Shown one piece after another: positions 31,659 through 36,106 of a stretch of 36,106 bases of DNA. The stretch comes from Deltaproteobacteria bacterium (lineage in GTDB: Bacteria > Desulfobacterota > Syntrophobacteria > Syntrophobacterales > Syntrophobacteraceae). The notes under the pieces were generated by a model. It was not told the origin of the DNA. It did no database searches and saw only the letters and a list, made by a program, of their open reading frames with translations. The stretch's first letter is position 1. The number at the start of each line of letters is the position of its first letter. The translations under genes were made by a program, and so were the position numbers. The stretch lies in the NCBI GenBank assembly GCA_021780695.1, contig JAJXYD010000016.1, positions 1-36,106 of the forward strand. Direction: 5' to 3'.

Positions 31659-31720
31659 CTCAGTGGATAGAGCGTTGGTCTCCGGAACCAAAGGTCGCGG
31701 GTTCGACCCCCGCGTCGCCC
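31649..31720 (+). tRNA. tRNA-Arg, anticodon CCG
   Basis: A 72-base cloverleaf: acceptor GGGCGAC pairs perfectly with GTCGCCC, D arm GCTC/GAGC, anticodon stem TTGGT/ACCAA with loop CTCCGGA, and T arm GCGGG-TTCGACC-CCCGC. Anticodon CCG reads CGG. CCA is not encoded and the next base is T. The 5' 43 bases come from the element and the 3' part from the host, so this working gene was rebuilt by the integration. It serves as the attachment site and overlaps the integrase stop by ten bases. Confidence 0.95.
31655..31691 (+). repeat. Right attachment-site repeat
   Basis: Identical to 12139-12175 over 37 bases, tRNA positions 7-43. Confidence 0.9.
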
Positions 31721-32097
31721 TCTTAAAGAAAATCAAGAACTTAGATCGACTTCTCAAGCCTTTTCTCTTCGAGATTGGAAGCTTTTCCAATCCCATTTCG
31801 ATCCCCGCAGCCTAGATTTGTTCCTTCTAAAGTTTTCACCGTTGCGGTGGACTCTGCGGGCCGCCCCCGTGTGGAGAATCCCGTTTTTACCGAACCGCTC
31901 CTGCTCAATTTGGGCCGATTTGGTTTAACCCTCCTGCCCCGCTGAGGCAAATGCTTTTCCATGCTCGTCTGCTCGGGCCAACGTGCACCCGGACCACGAG
32001 GGATGCGATCGCCTTCCACGAAAATCTCAACAGGACCCGTCAACCGGCCGGACACACCATCGAACAGCTTGCGCGCAGCTGCCCAAAGGCACCCATA
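31721..32097. other. Spacer after the tRNA, no supported gene
   Basis: About 377 bases. It holds a perfect 8-bp hairpin GATTGGAA-GCTT-TTCCAATC at 31773-31792 without a T-run. A minus-strand frame starting at 32055 begins MSGRLTGPVEIFVEGDR, which looks like a real protein N-terminus (perhaps an amidohydrolase), then turns into low-complexity basic sequence, so at best a broken gene fragment. Base use changes near 31940 to the GC-rich style of the next two genes. Confidence 0.4.
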
Positions 32098-32769
32098 TCA
32101 AGCTCTCCTGCCGTCTCGACGATTATCCTGCACGTTTGATTCTGAAGGTGGCTCTCGCGGAGGTGACGCCGTGGGCAGGTGCCAGCCATGGTGGATGGCC
32201 ATATAGCGCAATGCGAAGCATGCAACGAAGCCGGCAAAAGATGCGGCAATCGGCGAAACGTGGAGCACGTGCCCCGTTGTCACAACGCTTGCGGCGGCAA
32301 GCGCCGCCAGCGCATACAGGTCGGAGCGCAAGACGACCGGAATCTCCAGGACGAGAATGTCACGCAGCATGCCGCCGCCGATACCGGTCAACATGCCGAG
32401 CAGTGCCGCCATCATCGGATCGATTCCATAGACCAGAGCCTTCTGAGCGCCCGCGACTGCGAAGAACCCCAGGCCTACGGCATCGGACCATAGCACCGGA
32501 TGGTTCAGGCGTGCGATCATCGGATACCGGAAAAATACCGCAAAGCCCGCCAGCATGGAAACCCCGACATAGCTCAGGTTCGTGATGGCCGCGGGGGGCA
32601 CCGCGCCAATCAGCAGATCGCGGGTGATGCCGCCGACATTGCCGGCCGCGAACGCGAGCACCATCACACCGAAGATATCCAGCCGGTGCTTGACTCCCGC
32701 CGCCGCACCGCTGATCGCAAACACAAACGTACCCCCGAGGTCCAGTACCGCCAGCAGAATATGAATCAT
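32098..32769 (-). CDS. TRIC/YadS-type (UPF0126) membrane protein
   Basis: 223 residues, about seven membrane helices. The two halves each carry the family glycine motif: GNVGGITRDLLIG near residue 44 and GIGGGMLRDIL near 128. Bacterial members are homotrimeric potassium-type cation channels of the inner membrane; some cluster with amino-acid genes and are annotated as glycine-inducible. The last 20 residues (PPREPPSESNVQDNRRDG) are polar and unusual and may be read-through into foreign sequence. It follows the M20 hydrolase gene by 53 bases on the same strand. GC-rich codons distinguish the pair from genes on either side. Confidence 0.85.
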   Translation of the reverse strand: MIHILLAVLDLGGTFVFAISGAAAGVKHRLDIFGVMVLAFAAGNVGGITRDLLIGAVPPAAITNLSYVGVSMLAGFAVFFRYPMIARLNHPVLWSDAVGLGFFAVAGAQKALVYGIDPMMAALLGMLTGIGGGMLRDILVLEIPVVLRSDLYALAALAAASVVTTGHVLHVSPIAASFAGFVACFALRYMAIHHGWHLPTASPPREPPSESNVQDNRRDGRRA

Positions 32770-32822
32770 GTGTTCACCCGCTCAAACCAATCCATTGGAT
32801 GTTTTTCAAACCAAGGCGCGCC

Positions 32823-34088
32823 TCAAACGGAAAGCCAGGCCCCCGCCGCCATTACCAGCGCCTCGACCCCGGTTTCCAAAGTCGGGTGAATGACCGGGGC
32901 AAAACGCGGATTGTGGTTGGTGGGAATTTCACCCGGGCGACCTGAGTTCTGCGCCTGTTCAAACAAAGCGTGGTCAAGGCCGCCCACAAACCAGAAAACG
33001 GAAGGCACATGCCAGGCGGTTCCAAAACATCCGAAGTCTTCGCTCGCGCTGGTCGGCAATGTTTCCCGAATCCGCCCGGGAAAATAGCCCCTGAAAGCCG
33101 ACACTACGCGCTGTTCGGCATCGGGATCGTTCCTCACGGCGGCGTAGCGATCAAGCGGCTTGATCTCCGGTTGCCTGGGCGCACCCGAGGCGGCCGCCTC
33201 CGCCTTGACAATTCGCTCAATCGCGGCCAGCACGCGTTTGCGCACCCCTTCATCATAGGTGCGTACATTGACTTTCAGGATCGCTTCCTCGGGAATCACG
33301 TTCTCTTTTGTTCCCGCCTGCAGCGCGCCGACAGTGAGGACGGCGAATTCGGCAGCCGCAAGCTCCCTGGAAACGATAGTCTGCAACCGCAGCACCGTCG
33401 AGGCGGCCATGACCACCGGGTCCACGCCGGCTTCGGGCATCGAGCCGTGTGCGCCGCGCCCGAACATGCGGATCTCAAAACTATCGCCTGCGGAGGTAAT
33501 GACTCCGGAGCGGCAAGCCAGCAGGCCCGCCGGCATGCTCATCACGTGTTGTGCCAGAATAACATCCGGTTTGGCAAACCGGTCAAACAACCGGTCCTTA
33601 ATCATTGCCTGCGCGCCCTCGCCCGTTTCCTCAGAGGGCTGGAAAAGCGCCGTCAGCGTTCCGCGCCAGGCATCACGGGTTTGCGCCATGAGCGTTGCCG
33701 CCCCAAGCAGCCAGGCAACGTGCATGTCATGACCGCAGGCGTGCATGACGGCAACGGTATTACCTTCGCGATCCACCGCCGTCGCCTTGCTCGCATAGTC
33801 CAAACCGGTTGCTTCCTGAACCGGCAGCGCGTCCATGTCGGCGCGCAGCATGACAGTCGGGCCTGGTCCATTTCGAAGCACCCCCACCACCCCGGTTTTT
33901 CCAACTCCCGATGTCACCTCGTAGCCGGCCGCGCGCAGCCTTTCGGCGACGATGGCGGCGGTGCGTGTTTCCTGCAGCGACAATTCAGGGTGCGAATGAA
34001 TATCTTTGTAAACCGTTTCGAGGTCCGGCACCAAACTCGCCACCTTGGACGCGAGGCGGCCCGGCTTTGCGGAGTCATCTATTTTCAT
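32823..34088 (-). CDS. M20-family amidohydrolase (aminoacylase/hippurate hydrolase type)
   Basis: 421 residues. Metal ligands of the M20D family appear in order: HSHPELSLQE, the RADMDALPVQE segment, HACGHDMHVAWLLGAA, the catalytic PSEETGEGA and the later LAQHVMSMPAG. GRGAHGSMPEAGVDPV is the dimer-domain His motif. Such enzymes release amino acids from N-acyl conjugates in the cytoplasm; the true substrate is unknown. No signal peptide. Codon use and GC content look higher than in the host genes on the left and the kinase on the right, which suggests transfer together with the channel gene. Confidence 0.9.
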   Translation of the reverse strand: MKIDDSAKPGRLASKVASLVPDLETVYKDIHSHPELSLQETRTAAIVAERLRAAGYEVTSGVGKTGVVGVLRNGPGPTVMLRADMDALPVQEATGLDYASKATAVDREGNTVAVMHACGHDMHVAWLLGAATLMAQTRDAWRGTLTALFQPSEETGEGAQAMIKDRLFDRFAKPDVILAQHVMSMPAGLLACRSGVITSAGDSFEIRMFGRGAHGSMPEAGVDPVVMAASTVLRLQTIVSRELAAAEFAVLTVGALQAGTKENVIPEEAILKVNVRTYDEGVRKRVLAAIERIVKAEAAASGAPRQPEIKPLDRYAAVRNDPDAEQRVVSAFRGYFPGRIRETLPTSASEDFGCFGTAWHVPSVFWFVGGLDHALFEQAQNSGRPGEIPTNHNPRFAPVIHPTLETGVEALVMAAGAWLSV

Positions 34089-34592
34089 GGCGTATGAGTC
34101 TCCTTTGTGTGACGTTCTGGCAAATCAGCCCGTTTTTTTTGACCGGTGATTTCTCGGATCGCTCCAAAGTCGAGCCGCGCTGCGGGGCCGGCGGCTCCTA
34201 AAACTCGCTAATTATCTTAACAGCTTAAATCAGAAAACATAAGCTCAAAGACTCTATTGCAAAACCAACCCGGCCCTTTTTCGGGTTCCCGAATCGAATC
34301 CTAAAGTCATTACATGCGTTTTTGCCAAGCCGACATGAAAGAACTGATCGTGAAGTGCAACGGAAAGCCGGCTCGCGCATGAATCGACCGGGAGTTTAGG
34401 CCGTTCATCCTGCTCACTTCCTCCAGGTTCTCTACAAAACGGAGCGGCAATGAAACGTTTCACCGCTTCATCCGACCACTTTTTTCTTTCCACCGCCCGT
34501 TGCATGATTTAGTATTAACAGCTAGTTGAGACCATTACGCCCGTCGGCCGGACGTGATTGCCATCGGACCCCGAGGACATTTCCGAGCGCCA
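34089..34592. other. Divergent spacer, no supported gene
   Basis: 504 bases between the leftward M20 gene and the rightward kinase. Two hairpins without T-runs occur: GAGCCGC/GCGGCTC at 34172-34197 and AACCCG/CGGGTT at 34267-34287. A minus-strand frame 34254-34505 contains KKWSDEAVKRFIAAPFCR but no recognisable domain. The base composition returns from GC-rich to host-like within it, so it may hold the edge of the transferred segment. Confidence 0.4.
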
Positions 34593-36041
34593 ATGAAAAT
34601 TAAAGTCGGAATACTTTTCAAGCTTTTTTCCTGGTATCTTCTGGCGTGCCTTGTCTTCTACGCCACTATTCTTCTTCTTTTCGCCCAAATTAAGAGTCTT
34701 GGCAGAGTCACCGACAATATCGTAAACAAAAATTATCTCATCTCGACCTCTTCCAAGCTGATGATAGACGCGCTCTGGTCCATGGCTGAAAATCAAAAAA
34801 AATATGAGTTGATGCAGGAAGCCGAATACAGGAAGTATTTTAAACAGGCTCTTACACAGTACGAAAACAACCTCTTTAAGATCCTGTGGTTTAGTGCGTC
34901 AACGAGCGCGAAAAATCCTTGGGATGTTCTTCACCGCGAATTCGAGGACCAGTTTGGCAAGGCCGGAAAGGTCGATGCCCCCCCTTCGAAGACTCCCTGG
35001 CTACAAGACGAGGTCATAAGCAAATGGGCCGCTCAGATAGATAAAGCCAGGAAGCAAAACGACGAGCAGATCGAGGAAATGGTGCGAAGCCTCAATGCCC
35101 GGGGACGAAGGGCCGACGAGTATGGGATCGTGGGGGTTCTGGCCTCTCTTGGAATAGGGCTTCTGGGCATAATTGCTTTCAGCTTCGGCATGATACGACC
35201 GCTTCGGGAACTACGGCGCGGAATCCGCTCTTTTTCCAGCTCCGGCCTGAGCGAGCCGATTCGGATTTACTCGGAAGATGAATTCGGAGATCTCGCCCAC
35301 GCCTTTAACGACATGGCCGCTCGCCTTACGCAGGAAGAACGCATGAGGTCGGATTTCATCTCGATGCTCAGCCACGAAATCCGTACCCCTCTTACCTCCA
35401 TTCGCGAATCGGTCAATCTCATTTGCGAAGAAGTAATGGGAAGCATAAATGATAAGCAGAGACGTTTCCTTTTGATAGCCAGCCGTGAACTGGAGCGCAT
35501 CACCACCCTTTTAAACCATCTCATGCAGATCTCGCGCCTCGAGGCCGGAGCCGTTGAACTCCACCCCAGGGTCATAGACCTTAACGATTTCGTCCAGGGA
35601 GCCCTATCCCGATTGGTTCCCGTTGCCGAGGCAAAATCCATTTCCATACTCTCCGACATTACCGGCGAGGTGGCCGATTTTTACTGCGACCCGGAAAATT
35701 TGCAGCAGGTTTTGCTCAATCTGATCGGAAATGCTATAAAGTTTTCTCCAGTAGCCAGTGAAATCGTTGTCTGCGTCAGGCGGGAGGAATCGGCCGAACC
35801 GCCCCTTCTGGTATTTAGCGTTACCGACAGTGGTCCGGGCATTCCCGATTCCGAGCAGACCCTGGTGTTTAACAAGTATTACAGAGCTTCGGGAGTCCGC
35901 GAACATGTCGACGGGGTGGGCCTTGGACTGAGTATTTCCAAGTTCATCGTCGAGGCTCACGGCGGCCGCATAGCTCTTAGCAGCAAGGCTGGGGAGGGTA
36001 GCATTTTCAGCTTTTCGCTGCCCCTTTATGGGAAAGATTGA
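34593..36041 (+). CDS. Membrane sensor histidine kinase
   Basis: 482 residues from ATG 34593; the upstream ATG 34554 adds residues without similarity and lacks a better ribosome site. TM1 about 9-32 (LFSWYLLACLVFYATILLL), a periplasmic helical sensor about 33-185, TM2 about 190-213 (GVLASLGIGLLGIIAFSFG), then HAMP (IRPLRELRRGI...EDEFGDLAHAFNDM). HisKA has FISMLSHEIRTPLTSI with the phospho-His near 260. HATPase_c shows LLNLIGNAIKFSP, VTDSGPGIP and GVGLGLSISKFIVEAHGG. The kinase is complete and probably active. No response regulator is in the window, so the partner lies outside. The sensor region has no known ligand motif. Confidence 0.92.
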   Translation: MKIKVGILFKLFSWYLLACLVFYATILLLFAQIKSLGRVTDNIVNKNYLISTSSKLMIDALWSMAENQKKYELMQEAEYRKYFKQALTQYENNLFKILWFSASTSAKNPWDVLHREFEDQFGKAGKVDAPPSKTPWLQDEVISKWAAQIDKARKQNDEQIEEMVRSLNARGRRADEYGIVGVLASLGIGLLGIIAFSFGMIRPLRELRRGIRSFSSSGLSEPIRIYSEDEFGDLAHAFNDMAARLTQEERMRSDFISMLSHEIRTPLTSIRESVNLICEEVMGSINDKQRRFLLIASRELERITTLLNHLMQISRLEAGAVELHPRVIDLNDFVQGALSRLVPVAEAKSISILSDITGEVADFYCDPENLQQVLLNLIGNAIKFSPVASEIVVCVRREESAEPPLLVFSVTDSGPGIPDSEQTLVFNKYYRASGVREHVDGVGLGLSISKFIVEAHGGRIALSSKAGEGSIFSFSLPLYGKD

Positions 36042-36044
36042 AAA

Positions 36045-36106
36045 ATGGTTTTTAAAATACAGGCAAAACGGAGACTCCTCCTTCTATTTCCAGTAGTAGA
36101 TCGGAA
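36045..36106 (+). CDS. Start of an unknown protein cut by the window end
   Basis: ATG 36045 lies three bases after the kinase stop and opens 20 codons with a basic start and LLLLFPVV, like a signal or lipoprotein leader. The final codons may be adapter sequence, so only the first 17 or so are trustworthy. Downstream coupling with the kinase is the main support. Confidence 0.35.
   Translation, partial: MVFKIQAKRRLLLLFPVVDR

Larger units (their letters stand above)
12139..31691. mobile_element. Integrated phage-type element (prophage or satellite), about 19.5 kb
   Basis: Bounded by a 37-bp perfect direct repeat in tRNA-Arg(CCG), with an integrase adjoining the right copy. It carries a repressor with divergent promoters, a replication and recombination module, both probable terminase subunits, a methyltransferase and two large ejection-type proteins. 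No portal, scaffold, protease, major capsid, tail or obvious endolysin gene is seen, and no long gap could hide them. All genes look intact, without frameshifts. Unlike most tRNA-targeting elements, which duplicate the 3' end, this one supplies the 5' part of the tRNA. Confidence 0.9.

Noticed and set aside
31741..32055. 104-codon leftward frame after the tRNA as a gene
   Set aside because: Only the first 17 residues look like protein; the rest is low-complexity and the base style changes inside it.
32970..34097. 375-codon rightward frame
   Set aside because: It mirrors the GC-rich M20 gene on the other strand, has low-complexity Arg/His-rich content and no domain.
34254..34505. Possible transposase remnant on the minus strand
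   Set aside because: WSDEAVKRF looks protein-like but no transposase motif, inverted repeats or target duplication could be found.

Overview
The window reads as Gram-negative bacterial chromosome carrying one integrated phage-type element. The host is probably an anaerobe of deltaproteobacterial (Desulfobacterota) type. That is an inference from a class 1B PyrD with PyrK, an endonuclease-type MutL, the tail of a NodT-like outer-membrane efflux protein and an MreB paralogue. No taxonomic marker gene is present, so the lineage stays open.

Left host region (1-12064). A truncated efflux-protein C-terminus is followed by a leftward mutL-miaA pair. Rightward from there run a GAF-GAF-degenerate-GGDEF protein, an mreB with a sigma70-like promoter whose spacer is a perfect palindrome, an unknown 200-aa protein abutting mreB, and a ROK sugar kinase. 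fabH lies leftward, and a further leftward operon pgeF-pyrK-pyrD follows. Between pyrD and fabH sits a rod-like RNA candidate on the opposite strand with its own intrinsic terminator. A SlyD-like FKBP prolyl isomerase closes the region.

Integrated element (about 12139-31691, 19.5 kb). It is bounded by a 37-bp perfect direct repeat of the 5' part of a tRNA-Arg(CCG) gene. The right copy completes an intact tRNA; the left copy is a half tRNA. The leftward arm holds a 57-aa protein, an HTH protein, a 138-aa protein and two very large ejection-type virion proteins (589 and 1438 aa, the latter with a lytic transglycosylase domain). A small Xre repressor with two CTAAT-NN-ATTAG operators separates this from the rightward arm. 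That arm carries a Sak4-like ATPase, a metallophosphoesterase, an ERCC4 nuclease, an SF3-type helicase, an iteron-rich segment, an excisionase-like HTH protein, a probable small terminase, SSB, an ASCH-like protein, the large terminase, a short C5 methyltransferase, an RHH regulator and the integrase. No portal, capsid or tail gene is visible. The element is therefore either a deleted prophage or a satellite that borrows a helper's capsid.

The junctions are the most informative part. The integrase stop codon TAG is nucleotides 8-10 of the tRNA gene. At the left junction, between slyD and the tRNA half, lies a 24-codon relic of a related integrase C-terminus ending at the same tRNA TAG, which is a scar of an older integration at this site.

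Right host region (31721-36106). After the tRNA comes a GC-rich leftward pair (TRIC/YadS-like channel, M20 amidohydrolase) whose codon use looks unlike its neighbours, then a 500-base spacer and a membrane histidine kinase. The last nine bases equal the start of a common Illumina adapter, so the contig end may not be genomic.
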